From: Gracilimonas sp017641085
GTDB lineage: Bacteria; Bacteroidota; Rhodothermia; Balneolales; Balneolaceae
Assembly: GCF_046115515.1 (NCBI RefSeq)
Contig: NZ_CP175953.1
DNA length: 64,000 bases
Strand: one strand, 5' to 3'
In this document: positions 27,099 through 34,870 of the stretch, piece by piece
Layout: the number at the start of each line of letters is the position of its first letter
Numbering within the stretch: position 1 is the first letter of the stretch
Notes under the pieces: generated by a model
The model's database searches: none
The model's input: the letters and a program-made list of their open reading frames with translations, nothing else
Told to the model about the DNA's origin: nothing
Translations under genes and position numbers: made by a program

Positions 27099-27506
27099 TT
27101 ATGATGCGGGGTCAGTGTTAAATTCCGGCACTTTTTTGGCAAGAATGTAGAGAACCAAAATGGCAAGGCCGGTTCCGGACAGGTCGGCAATAAAATCCAT
27201 GAACTCAGGGCTTCTTCCCGTGGGCAACAGATATTGAAGTACTTCTACAATCAACCCGAATAGGGTGCCCACGATAAAAACAGGGATAAGCTTGAATTTA
27301 TCTTTCAGAAAGCGAACCAGGCCAAAAAAGAAGGTCCAGGCACCAAACATGATGAGGTGAACCAATTTATCCATACCTAAAAGTGACCGGGGTACATCGT
27401 AGCTTACCGGAAAAAGCGTTCCGTATAAGATGGCACCGGTAGAAATAATCAAGAGCGTAAGATAAAGTTTGACCGATCGGGTCAGGATTTTGGTCGGTTT
27501 TGTCAT
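27099..27506 (-). CDS. VanZ-family membrane protein
   Basis: The 135-residue product has four hydrophobic segments and the VanZ pattern: LYGTLFPVSYD after TM1, MDKLVHLIMFGAWTFF in TM2, and GLIVEVLQYLLPTGRSPEFMDFIADLSGTGLA spanning TM3-4. VanZ proteins influence glycopeptide tolerance in enterococci, but most are uncharacterised. The gene starts 3 bp after the NAD(P)HX repair gene and is probably co-transcribed with it. Confidence 0.85.
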   Translation of the reverse strand: MTKPTKILTRSVKLYLTLLIISTGAILYGTLFPVSYDVPRSLLGMDKLVHLIMFGAWTFFFGLVRFLKDKFKLIPVFIVGTLFGLIVEVLQYLLPTGRSPEFMDFIADLSGTGLAILVLYILAKKVPEFNTDPAS

Positions 27507-27509
27507 TCG

Positions 27510-29009
27510 TTAGATAATATCAATAGGTGCTAAAGAACCGGAGTTCTCCACAAAATATTGTTGTGCTTTCTGGAAGCCGTCCAATAATCCGTAAAAACAA
27601 GCCAGCTCAGATGATGAATATTTCAGCCAATAAGCCCCTACTTTTCCGGCCAGCACGTCTCCGAATCCGGCCCGGGCAAAGATACGGGTTTCGTATCCTG
27701 TTAAATACGCATCTCCGGTTTCTGTTCCAACAATGGATGGCATTCCTTTACTCAATAAGGTGATTTTTTCTTCTCTTGCTTTCTGTTTGGTGAGGTTGAG
27801 CCGGTCAAAATCATCTTCTAGCTGCTGATTAAACAGCGTTTTCAACTCTCCGGGGTGAGGTGTTAAAACCCAATTTGAACCCTCAGGCCGTTTTCGATTT
27901 TCCATTTTGGAAAGAGCAAACAAAGCATCGGCATCTATGAGTACATCACCTTCAAAATTCAGGAGTATGCTCTGGGTAAACCGGATGGTTTCCTGCTGCC
28001 TTCCCAGTCCCGGACCAATTAAAACTTTTCCGTGCTTTTCGGCGATGATGTCCAGCACTTGTTCAACATGTTCTTCCTTGAAGTACACATCATCACGACC
28101 TCCTACCGGTTTCTTGATGATCTGTACCAGCTGCTTCTCATAAATTTCGAGTAATCCTTTTGGGGTGATCAGGACCACAGCTCCGAGTCCTGCCGACCAG
28201 GCACTTTTTGCAGCAAGAATTCCGGCTCCGGTCAATCCCTCTGATCCGGCTATGATATAAAGTACGCCGCCATCATATTTGTGCTTCTGTCTTTTTGGGG
28301 ATGGGGAAGCTGCTTCGACCCAGCTTCTGTCAATTAATGCGGCAGTAGGTTTTTTAAACTTGTTGGGGAAGGAAAGTTCACACAGAATAACTTCTCCGGA
28401 CGTATCAAAGCCCTGGTTCAGATAAAAACCGGTTTTTAAGGCACCGAAACTCAGCGTGAAATCGGCCTGAACCGCAGTTCCAAGAATGCGCCCCGAATCA
28501 GCATGCAACCCGGTGGGGACATCCAAAGCAAACACCGGGACTCCCTGTTTATTAATCCATGATATGGCATCGGAGTAGGGTGCGCGGACGTCTGAGTTCA
28601 GTCCCGTTCCTAACATGCCATCAACGATAAAGTCGTATGCGCCCGGATTGAAATCTTCCCAATCCAGCAGCTCGATGTCTTCATCAAGCTTTTGGAGCAG
28701 CCCAAGGTTTTCCAGGGTATCAGGGCTCAGGTCACCGGTTCCGGATAAAAAACAAATCGTAATTTTAAATCCCTGTTGGGAGAGGAGCCGGGCCATGACC
28801 AGCGCATCTCCGGCATTATTCCCTTTTCCGCAAAAGAAAACCCCATGTGAGCCTGAAGGGAGCCGGGACTGAATAAAATCAGCTGCCCGTGTTCCGGCAA
28901 TTTCCATCAGGGTAAAACCATCAATGCCAAACTCCGAGATGGTCTTCTCATCCATAAACCGGGATTGCTCAGCCGAGCATAAATAATATGAATGAGGAAC
29001 TAAATCCAT
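27510..29009 (-). CDS. nnr: Bifunctional NAD(P)H-hydrate epimerase / ADP-dependent dehydratase
   Basis: This 499-residue fusion repairs damaged NAD(P)HX. The N-terminal epimerase (YjeF_N, about residues 1-215) has VFFCGKGNNAGDALVMARLL and VDGMLGTGLNSDVRAPY. The C-terminal ribokinase-like dehydratase (about residues 225-499) has KYDGGVLYIIAGSEGLTGAG, LIGPGLGRQQET, WVLTPHPGELK and the C-terminal ARAGFGDVLAGKVGAYW. Length and order match the bacterial fusion. Confidence 0.93.
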   Translation of the reverse strand: MDLVPHSYYLCSAEQSRFMDEKTISEFGIDGFTLMEIAGTRAADFIQSRLPSGSHGVFFCGKGNNAGDALVMARLLSQQGFKITICFLSGTGDLSPDTLENLGLLQKLDEDIELLDWEDFNPGAYDFIVDGMLGTGLNSDVRAPYSDAISWINKQGVPVFALDVPTGLHADSGRILGTAVQADFTLSFGALKTGFYLNQGFDTSGEVILCELSFPNKFKKPTAALIDRSWVEAASPSPKRQKHKYDGGVLYIIAGSEGLTGAGILAAKSAWSAGLGAVVLITPKGLLEIYEKQLVQIIKKPVGGRDDVYFKEEHVEQVLDIIAEKHGKVLIGPGLGRQQETIRFTQSILLNFEGDVLIDADALFALSKMENRKRPEGSNWVLTPHPGELKTLFNQQLEDDFDRLNLTKQKAREEKITLLSKGMPSIVGTETGDAYLTGYETRIFARAGFGDVLAGKVGAYWLKYSSSELACFYGLLDGFQKAQQYFVENSGSLAPIDII

Positions 29010-29029
29010 TTCCGTTAGCTAAAATTAAA

Positions 29030-29120
29030 TTAAACGCAGAGGCGCAGAGTGCTTGCAAAGATCGCAGAGTAAAATTCTTAGCGTTCTTTGCGATATCTCA
29101 GCGACCTTCGCGTTAAAAAA
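29030..29120. repeat. Imperfect palindromic dispersed-type repeat between nnr and proS
   Basis: The left arm TTAAACGCAGAGGCGCAGAG is mirrored by the right arm ending CGACCTTCGCGTTAAAAAA, with further partial pairing between (GCAAAGATCGCAGAG with TTCTTTGCGATATC). Palindromic 'acgcagaggcgcagag' units occur as dispersed repeats in several phyla (from memory). It abuts the proS stop and could act as its terminator hairpin. Confidence 0.55.
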
Positions 29121-30587
29121 TTAGTACGACCGAGCGAACAACACCTTCTGCTTAGAAGGCTTCCCGGTTACCATACATTTTCCTTCTTCCCCATCCTCAA
29201 GCGGAATCAGGCGAATGGTTGCCTTGGTATCTTCTTTAATTTTTTCTTCGGTCTCCGCCGTTCCATCCCAATGAGCCCAAACAAAGCCGCCTTTGTCTTT
29301 AATCACCTTGCGGAACTCGTCATAAGAATCAACGTGTGAAGTCATTTCTTCCCGTCGTTCTTTAGCTTTGGTGAACAATTCATCCTGAATGTCAGCCAGC
29401 AGCTTTTGGATGCGCTTGCTGAGTCCTTCCCGGGATTCAATGTTTTTCTCTTTGGTATCCCGGCGCGCCAGTTCTACATTATTGTTTTCCAGATCACGGG
29501 GGCCAACGGCTATTCTTAATGGGATGCCGGCAGCTTCATGTTCAGCAAACTTATAGCCCGGATTTTGATTGTCGCGGTCATCCACTTTTATGCGGACTCC
29601 CAACTCTTTCAACTCATCATGGATACTATCGGCGTATTCGAGTACAGCTTCACGTTGCTCATCGCTTCGGTAAATAGGCACTATTACAACCTGGGTAGGG
29701 GCCAGTTTAGGAGGAAGCACCAGTCCCTGATCATCGGAGTGAGTCATAATCAAACCGCCTATTAACCGGGTGGAAACGCCCCAGCTGGTTGCCCAAACCA
29801 GTTTATGCTCGCCATCTTTGTCCTGAAATTTTACATCAAATGCTTTTGCGAAATTCTGTCCCAGGAAATGGGATGTTCCGGCCTGCAGAGCTTTTCCGTC
29901 CTGCATCAGGGCTTCAATACAATAGGTCTCAACAGCACCTGCAAATCGTTCGCTGGCTGTTTTTACCCCTTTAATGACCGGCATCGCCATGAATTCTTCA
30001 GCAAAAGTAGCATATACGTCCAGCATCTGGCGCGTTTCTGCTTCAGCCTCTTCTTTGGTGGCGTGAGCCGTATGACCTTCCTGCCAGAGAAATTCCATGG
30101 TTCGCAAGAACAAACGGGTACGCATTTCCCAGCGGACTACATTCGCCCATTGATTTACAAGGATGGGAAGGTCTCGATACGACTGTATCCACCCGCGGTA
30201 GGTGTCCCAGATAATGGTCTCTGAAGTAGGACGTACAATCAGTTCTTCTTCCAGCTTCGATTCGGGATCCACTTCCACTCCGCCATCCACGCTTTTGAGT
30301 CGGCTGTGAGTAACTACTGCACATTCCTTGGCAAAGCCCTCAACGTGCTGCGCTTCTTTAGATAAAAATGACTTTGGGATAAACAGGGGGAAGTAGGCAT
30401 TTTCATGGCCGGTATCTTTAAACATCTGGTCCAGGGCTTCGCGCATGTTTTCCCAGAGCGCCATACCATTCGGGCGAATCACCATGCTTCCGCGCACGGG
30501 AGAGTGCTCGGCCAGTTTAGCTTCCCGGACTACATCCAGATACCATTGTGAATAATCTTTTTCCTGTGAAGTTATTTTTTGTGCCAT
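29121..30587 (-). CDS. proS: Prolyl-tRNA synthetase (short, archaeal/eukaryal type)
   Basis: The 488-residue class II synthetase charges tRNA-Pro. Motif 2/3 regions are visible: RPTSETIIWDTYRGWIQSYRDLP, RTRLFLRTMEFLWQEGHTAH, and the C-terminal TSWGVSTRLIGGLIMTHSDDQGLVLPP. The anticodon-binding domain follows (QVVIVPIY...), then the extra C-terminal domain ending in a conserved Tyr (FARSY). It lacks the editing INS domain of the bacterial form, typical for the type 3 ProS. It is the last housekeeping gene before the island. Confidence 0.95.
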   Translation of the reverse strand: MAQKITSQEKDYSQWYLDVVREAKLAEHSPVRGSMVIRPNGMALWENMREALDQMFKDTGHENAYFPLFIPKSFLSKEAQHVEGFAKECAVVTHSRLKSVDGGVEVDPESKLEEELIVRPTSETIIWDTYRGWIQSYRDLPILVNQWANVVRWEMRTRLFLRTMEFLWQEGHTAHATKEEAEAETRQMLDVYATFAEEFMAMPVIKGVKTASERFAGAVETYCIEALMQDGKALQAGTSHFLGQNFAKAFDVKFQDKDGEHKLVWATSWGVSTRLIGGLIMTHSDDQGLVLPPKLAPTQVVIVPIYRSDEQREAVLEYADSIHDELKELGVRIKVDDRDNQNPGYKFAEHEAAGIPLRIAVGPRDLENNNVELARRDTKEKNIESREGLSKRIQKLLADIQDELFTKAKERREEMTSHVDSYDEFRKVIKDKGGFVWAHWDGTAETEEKIKEDTKATIRLIPLEDGEEGKCMVTGKPSKQKVLFARSY

Positions 30588-30801
30588 GAACCTGTTTAAT
30601 GTGATTTTTTACTTGAAGGGTGAAGTTAAGAAATGTAGCGTAGAGAATAAGGCAATGAAGACGAAAACTTTTTGTGCTTAATCAGCCTTTATAACTTAAA
30701 TATTCATCTTATTTCTCGTTATGAAGCTCCTGCTTCTTAGTGCACTCCGGAAAGCTCCATCTTCAAGTGGAATAAGTGTTAGAGCCTTTACAAATTTGCT
30801 T

Positions 30802-30960
30802 GTTCTTTTGTGCCGACAAAAGAACCAAAAACTCCCCGCTGCGAAAAAGGGGCTAAAGCTGACTTCATTTCGCTAAAAGAAATCAATGCTCCTTCCCGTG
30901 CTCTGTTTGCTTCTTGATTTCTCAGCGGTATGATTTCTTTCTTAACGCTTCATTACATCA
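30802..30960. repeat. Probable dispersed intergenic repeat in the 600-bp gap after proS
   Basis: The 30588-31193 gap holds no credible gene. At 30802-30825 a perfect 10-bp hairpin (GTTCTTTTGT-GCCG-ACAAAAGAAC) is followed by AAAACTCCCCGCTGCGAAAA and a stretch through TTCTTGATTTCTCAGCGG. Similar blocks, a hairpin containing 'cgacaaaag' and then degenerate remnants, are common intergenic repeats in Bacteroidota-like genomes (from memory). Copy number in this genome cannot be tested here. Confidence 0.4.
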
Positions 30961-31193
30961 TCTTCTTGACGCACCTTTTTCTAAGGCCGATTAAATAGTA
31001 TTAACCTTGTACTAAGATTATCAGGGACTGACGATTTCAGATTGTTATTAATGAAGCACATCCACAAAAAAATGTTTTACCCTTTGTTTCAGAATGCCGT
31101 ATATTTGATGCCCTTCTTGAAAAGGGCCACTAAAGCTCTAAAGCACAAAAGTAAATTTTAGTGTTTTTTGAGATTTCGTGGCGATTCAAAGAT

Positions 31194-31236
31194 GCCGTGG
31201 TAGCTCAGATGGTTAGAGCGCACGACTCATAATCGT
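31194..31236 (+). pseudogene. 5' half of tRNA-Met(CAT) interrupted by the element (att site)
   Basis: The acceptor 5' strand GCCGTGG, TA, the D-arm GCTC-AGATGGTTA-GAGC, and an anticodon arm CACGA-CTCATAA-TCGT give anticodon CAT. Homology to a tRNA stops at the 3' strand of the anticodon stem. The following bases contain neither a variable loop, a normal T-arm, nor a CCACGGC acceptor complement. This is what a recombinase leaves when it cuts in the anticodon arm. The intact gene or 3' half should be at the far end of the element. Confidence 0.85.
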
Positions 31237-31280
31237 TTCAAATCGCCCTTCAGAGCGCTGGGACAGCGTTTTTCAGCAAC

Positions 31281-31300
31281 AGTTACCAAGTAGTTACCAA
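31281..31300. repeat. Tandem AGTTACCAA repeat, candidate integrase arm sites
   Basis: AGTTACCAA occurs twice, 11 bp apart (31281-31289 and 31292-31300), between the tRNA break and the integrase gene, where arm-type binding sites of tyrosine recombinases are usually found. Confidence 0.4.
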
Positions 31301-31425
31301 TTTCGGACAACTTTTCGTACTACTTTTACCCTTTTTCCGCTAGTGAATTATTCCCTCCAGCGGGATAAATATCCGCCATGGTAGCGAATTTCTATCTGCT
31401 CCTTCAACCAAAAAAAGCAGATACC

Positions 31426-32550
31426 ATGGATTACAAAATCTACCCTTACAAACGCGGAAATAGTTACAAGCTTTACCTTCTGTATAAAGAGTCCAACGGA
31501 AGAAAGCGCAATCTCTCCACTGGAATCAGTTATCCCCTCAAAGCTTCGAAAAAACAGCAAGCCGATGCCAAAAGGAAGGCTGAAAAAGTGGGACTACAAA
31601 TGCTGCTTGATGTAAAAGCAAAAGGGCAGCAGAAAAAGCGAAGCACGGAAAAGCTCTCGAATTTCTTGGAGTACAAGTATTTTGTGCACGTTAAGAATAA
31701 CATGTCTGAGAATTCAGAGCGTATTTATGTGAATGCGCTCAACCGGTTTTTGGACATTTGCGGCAACCGGAACATCAACGATTACAAACGCTCTGATATT
31801 CAGAATTATAAGATGCATAGGCTCAATATTGATGGCGTAAAGAAAACCACCATCAACATTGAGCTTCGAAGCATTAAAGCAGGCTTTAACTGGGGGCTGA
31901 AAAATGAGTACCTGCAAAAACATCCGTTCAGAGGCCTCGATTTTATGTTTGAAGTGGATGATCGCAGAGAAGAGTTATCCAAGGAGCAGATAAAGAAACT
32001 CCTAAAGAAAACCGAGGGAACCATGATTGGCCTGGTGATCCGGTTCGGCTACAACACCGGAGCCCGAATTGGAATGATCTCCAATATGAAATGGAAGATG
32101 GTCAACTTCGAGGAGCGCTACATCAACTTCCCCGCCAGCATTATGAAAAGCAATAAACCCTTTACCATGCCTCTTAATGATCAGGCTTTCAACATTGTGC
32201 AGGTTTGGTACTCGCTGGCAAAGAAAGACCGAAAGTATAATCCCGACCAGTATGAGGATTTGCCACTAAAGGAATGCTATGTCGTGCAAAAAGAGAAAAC
32301 GGGAGGCAGGTACACCGTAAGAGGCATGCAGACGATGTTCAACAGGGCAAAGAAGAAGGTTGGAATCCCCAAAACGATCAAGTTTCACAGCCTCCGGCAT
32401 TCGTTTGCTACACATCTTTTGGAGAATGGCGCTGATATTTATTCGGTCAGTAAACTCATGGCGCATTCCAGTGTACAGGTAACGGCTAGCTTCTACGACC
32501 ACACCGATGCCCTAAATTATCGGGACGTAGCCAATATGATCGGGCAGTAA
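31426..32550 (+). CDS. Tyrosine recombinase / site-specific integrase
   Basis: The 374-residue phage-type integrase starts at MDYKIYPYK; an earlier in-frame GTG/ATG region at 31378 is less likely. Residues 1-70 form an arm-binding-like domain, 75-170 a SAM-like core-binding domain (NFLEYKYFVHVKNNMSENSE), and 185-374 the catalytic domain. Catalytic residues are Arg214 (NTGARIG), His321-x-x-Arg324 (HSLRHSF), His347 (LMAHSS) and Tyr357 (SFYDH). It sits 190 bp from the cut tRNA-Met and presumably integrates the element there. A strong terminator follows. Confidence 0.95.
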   Translation: MDYKIYPYKRGNSYKLYLLYKESNGRKRNLSTGISYPLKASKKQQADAKRKAEKVGLQMLLDVKAKGQQKKRSTEKLSNFLEYKYFVHVKNNMSENSERIYVNALNRFLDICGNRNINDYKRSDIQNYKMHRLNIDGVKKTTINIELRSIKAGFNWGLKNEYLQKHPFRGLDFMFEVDDRREELSKEQIKKLLKKTEGTMIGLVIRFGYNTGARIGMISNMKWKMVNFEERYINFPASIMKSNKPFTMPLNDQAFNIVQVWYSLAKKDRKYNPDQYEDLPLKECYVVQKEKTGGRYTVRGMQTMFNRAKKKVGIPKTIKFHSLRHSFATHLLENGADIYSVSKLMAHSSVQVTASFYDHTDALNYRDVANMIGQ

Positions 32551-32567
32551 ATCAAAACCAGTTGACT

Positions 32568-32600
32568 AAAAAGGGGCGACTTGGGTTAAGCCCCTTTTTT
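32568..32600 (+). terminator. Rho-independent terminator of the integrase gene
   Basis: AAAAAGGGGC pairs with GCCCCTTTTT around a 12-nt loop, followed by further T residues, 18 bp past the stop. Confidence 0.92.
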
Positions 32601-32748
32601 GTATCAATAGGCCGAGAACTACTTCTATAAATTTCGATTTTAAGCCCCGATCTTAGGCTTACTTAATACTAGGACTTGCCTTATAATCTGATAAAATTTT
32701 CACTTTCATCATAATGATGACTATTTATTTTATGCTTAAAATAATTAT

Positions 32749-32780
32749 TTGACTCTGTACTATGGTACAGGCCTTATATT
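32749..32780 (+). promoter_or_regulatory. MerR-type mercury-responsive promoter/operator
   Basis: A -35 box TTGACT (32749-32754) and a -10-like TTATAT/TATATT (32774-32780) are separated by an over-long 19-20-bp spacer holding the dyad CTGTAC-TATG-GTACAG (32755-32770). This matches classical mer promoters in -35 sequence, dyad geometry and spacer length. MerR untwists such promoters when Hg(II) binds. It drives the Cys-rich small gene at 32821, and merR itself is downstream in the same transcript, so control is autoregulatory. Confidence 0.88.
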
Positions 32781-32820
32781 AAAAGCAGACAGAACTTTTA
32801 ATCAAATAGAGGAGATCATT

Positions 32821-32964
32821 ATGCCATTTAAGAAAGGAGAAGTTTATAAATGTCCGGACGAGAACTGTGGATGTGAAGTTACCGTAACCAAGGGAGCTCC
32901 TCCATCTTGCGGTGGAACCCAAAACCCAACTTGTTGCTGTGGTAAAACCATGGTGAAGAAATAA
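32821..32964 (+). CDS. 47-residue Cys-rich desulforedoxin-like protein, first gene of the mer operon
   Basis: The start is fixed by a GAGGAG ribosome site 6 bases before the ATG. The product GEVYKCPDENCGCEV ... CGGTQNPTCCCGKTMVKK carries seven Cys. The GEVYKC start and the CCGKTMVKK end resemble the small desulforedoxin / N-terminal desulfoferrodoxin iron-binding fold, but with extra Cys residues. Its position directly behind the MerR operator suggests it is induced by mercury and may bind or buffer Hg(II). This is inference; no member known to me is proven to do this. Confidence 0.75.
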   Translation: MPFKKGEVYKCPDENCGCEVTVTKGAPPSCGGTQNPTCCCGKTMVKK

Positions 32965-32973
32965 ATCTCAAAG

Positions 32974-33001
32974 CAATGCCATCACATAGGTGATGGCATT
33001 G
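32974..33001 (+). terminator. Strong hairpin between the Cys-rich gene and merR (attenuator-like)
   Basis: CAATGCCATCAC and GTGATGGCATTG form a perfect 12-bp stem around ATAG. There is no T-tract after it, so it may reduce rather than stop transcription into merR, or stabilise the upstream short mRNA. Confidence 0.6.
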
Positions 33002-33018
33002 TAATAATTGAGGCATCT

Positions 33019-33477
33019 ATGAGAACAGGTATTGAAGAAAAATACGAGGACATCACAACCTTCAAAATTGGGGAGGTTTCTTCAAGGGCACAGGTCAATA
33101 AAGAAACCGTACGCTATTATGAAAAGCGGAATTTAATCCCAGAACCAGATCGTAGGCGTTCGGGATACCGCATCTTCACCCAGCGCCATATTGATCAGAT
33201 CAAGTTTATCAAACGGGCGCAGGAATTAGGTTTTACCCTAAGTGAAATTAAAGAATTGTTAGAATTGCGTCTTGATTCAAATACAACTTGTTCAGAAATC
33301 AGGGATGAAGCCCAGGAAAAGTATCAGGATGTCGTTAAAAAAATAGAAGACCTACAGCGAATCAAGGAGACGTTGATAGATCTAATCGATTCGTGTTCAG
33401 GTGAAGGGCCAAAAGGGGATTGCCCGATTCTAGGTGCCCTGGAAGGAGAAACGAAGAAAGGTAAAAAACTAAGATAA
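33019..33477 (+). CDS. merR: MerR mercury-responsive transcriptional regulator
   Basis: The 152-residue product has the MerR winged helix near residues 15-85 (FKIGEVSSRAQVNKETVRYY, then EKRNLIPEPDRRRSGYRIF), a long dimerisation helix, and the mercury-binding Cys triad: one Cys in NTTCSEI and a pair with Cys-x8-Cys spacing in SCSGEGPKGDCPIL. That spacing equals Cys117/Cys126 of Tn501 MerR. The operator it should bind is at 32749-32780. Being co-directional and second in the operon differs from the divergent merR of Gram-negative transposons. Confidence 0.93.
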   Translation: MRTGIEEKYEDITTFKIGEVSSRAQVNKETVRYYEKRNLIPEPDRRRSGYRIFTQRHIDQIKFIKRAQELGFTLSEIKELLELRLDSNTTCSEIRDEAQEKYQDVVKKIEDLQRIKETLIDLIDSCSGEGPKGDCPILGALEGETKKGKKLR

Positions 33478-33510
33478 CTGCTCTCTTTAGTGAGAATTGA
33501 AGAGGTAACA

Positions 33511-33540
33511 ATATTATTTAAGCATTTAATTAAATAATAT
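33511..33540. promoter_or_regulatory. Palindromic ArsR/SmtB-type operator candidate
   Basis: ATATTATTTAA and TTAAATAATAT form a perfect 11-bp inverted repeat with an 8-nt spacer, 51 bp before the arsR start. AT-rich inverted repeats of this sort are typical ArsR/SmtB-family targets, so the second half of the mer locus probably has its own autoregulated promoter. Confidence 0.6.
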
Positions 33541-33590
33541 AATCATTATACTATCAGTCAATAAAATATAACTTCCAATAGCTATCAATT

Positions 33591-33971
33591 ATGAGCAAGC
33601 AAGAATGTATCCGTGAGGTGGCCGACCTTAATCAAATAAATCGGTGTATTGAATCTCTGAACGAGGTAGAAGGATCCATTGACCGGCTTACTAGTATCCT
33701 TAAACTAGCCGCTAATGATGTGCGCCTAAAAATACTTTACCTGCTCAGCAAGGAAGAACATCTTTGCCCATGTGACATAGGTGATATTCTTGATATGAGC
33801 ATTCCGGCTGTTTCCCAGCATTTACGGAAGTTAAAGGATGGCGGGCTTGTGAATACCGAGCGAGACGGGCAAGTAATTTATTATTCTCTGAACTCTCAAT
33901 TCGAAAGTATACTCCTGCCCAGCTTTAATCAGATCAAAAACAATCATCTTTTAAAAGTATTAGCCGCATGA
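33591..33971 (+). CDS. ArsR/SmtB-family metalloregulator
   Basis: The 126-residue winged-helix repressor has its HTH core in residues 40-100 (LAANDVRLKILYLLSKEEHL, then MSIPAVSQHLRKLKDGGL, then ERDGQVIYYSL). The metal site Cys-Pro-Cys-Asp in EEHLCPCDIGD corresponds to the CxC of ArsR/CadC alpha-3 sensors. An N-terminal extension with two more Cys (ECIREVADLNQINRC) resembles the CadC N-terminal arm. It likely represses its own promoter (palindrome at 33511) and releases it on soft-metal binding. The stop overlaps merTP by 4 bases. Confidence 0.9.
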   Translation: MSKQECIREVADLNQINRCIESLNEVEGSIDRLTSILKLAANDVRLKILYLLSKEEHLCPCDIGDILDMSIPAVSQHLRKLKDGGLVNTERDGQVIYYSLNSQFESILLPSFNQIKNNHLLKVLAA

Positions 33972-34588
33972 AAAATCAAAAACCAAATAACTCTGATACG
34001 AAATGGATGGGAGCGGGCTTGTTAGCCGCTTTTGTCGCTTCTTTATGTTGTATCACTCCGGTAGCTGCTTTTCTGGCTGGAATTGGTGGGGTAGGTTCCA
34101 CCTTTGCCTGGGTTGAGCCTTTTCGCCCTTGGTTGATCGGTATTACGGCGCTCATGCTCGGGTTTGCCTGGTACCAAAAACTCAAACCCCAATGGGATCC
34201 TGAATGCGCCTGCAACACGAACCCTTCTTTCTGGCAATCAAAAACTTTTTTAGGGATCGTAACAGTATTCACCGCAGTATTATTGGCCTTTCCCTACTAC
34301 TCAGGTGCGTTTTTTCCCAATCAAGAGGAAAGTACCATCGTCTATGTTCAGGAAAGTCATGTTGAAACTATTACCATGGATATTGAAGGTATGACCTGCG
34401 CTGGGTGCGAGGCATCTGTTGAAAATGCAGCCAGTGGTGTGGAAGGGGTTTTGGAGGCTGATGCTTCGTACGACACCGGAAAAGCAACGATTAAATACGA
34501 CCGAAGCAAAGCTACAAAGGATGAAGTCATAGCCGCCATAAATAAAACAGGATTTACCGTTAAAACCCAATCTAATCAACAAGAATAA
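33968..34588 (+). CDS. merT: MerT-MerP fusion mercuric ion transporter
   Basis: The 206-residue fusion comprises MerT (residues 1-125) with three membrane helices, including the Cys-Cys pair in FVASLCCITPVAAF and the cytoplasmic pair in DPECACNTN, joined to a MerP-like HMA domain (about residues 135-200) with the metal motif GMTCAGCEAS. The periplasmic MerP step is thereby tethered to the transporter. It imports Hg(II) for intracellular reduction. Translational coupling on both sides (4-bp overlap with arsR, 1-bp overlap with the next gene). Confidence 0.92.
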   Translation: MKNQKPNNSDTKWMGAGLLAAFVASLCCITPVAAFLAGIGGVGSTFAWVEPFRPWLIGITALMLGFAWYQKLKPQWDPECACNTNPSFWQSKTFLGIVTVFTAVLLAFPYYSGAFFPNQEESTIVYVQESHVETITMDIEGMTCAGCEASVENAASGVEGVLEADASYDTGKATIKYDRSKATKDEVIAAINKTGFTVKTQSNQQE

Positions 34589-34797
34589 TGAGTGCCGTAG
34601 TCTTAGAATCAACCATAACCTGTCCCAGTTGCGGACATGAATCCACCGAAACCATGCCAACCGATTCCTGCCAGTATTTTTGGCAATGCCCCGATTGTGA
34701 GGAAGTGCTCAAACCAAACCAAGGAGATTGTTGTGTGTTTTGCTCCTATGGTGATAATCCCTGTCCTCCCATACAGCAGGAAAAAGGCTGCTGTTAG
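34588..34797 (+). CDS. GDCCVxC-domain small Cys-rich protein
   Basis: The 69-residue product has Cys motifs TCPSCGHES, QCPDCEEVLKPNQGDCCVFCSYGD and a terminal CC. The GDCCVFC signature names a family often found in mercury and arsenic loci, sometimes as a selenoprotein with Sec replacing a Cys; here all positions are Cys. A role in metal binding or transfer to the reductase is plausible. Its start overlaps the merTP stop (TAATG). Confidence 0.87.
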   Translation: MSAVVLESTITCPSCGHESTETMPTDSCQYFWQCPDCEEVLKPNQGDCCVFCSYGDNPCPPIQQEKGCC

Positions 34798-34870
34798 GGT
34801 CGTTATTGGTTACTGGGGGATACGGATGGAACCGATTTAACAGGAACACAAAAAACGAAGACATAGACCT

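Noticed and set aside
31194..31425. Group I intron or intact tRNA at the tRNA-Met fragment
   Set aside because: No 3' half of the tRNA follows before the integrase start; the next 190 bp show no T-arm or acceptor partner, so integration is the simpler reading.
32755..32770. CueR/copper-type operator
   Set aside because: The MerR downstream has the three Cys pattern of Hg(II) sensors and the operon has merTP, so mercury is the better reading.
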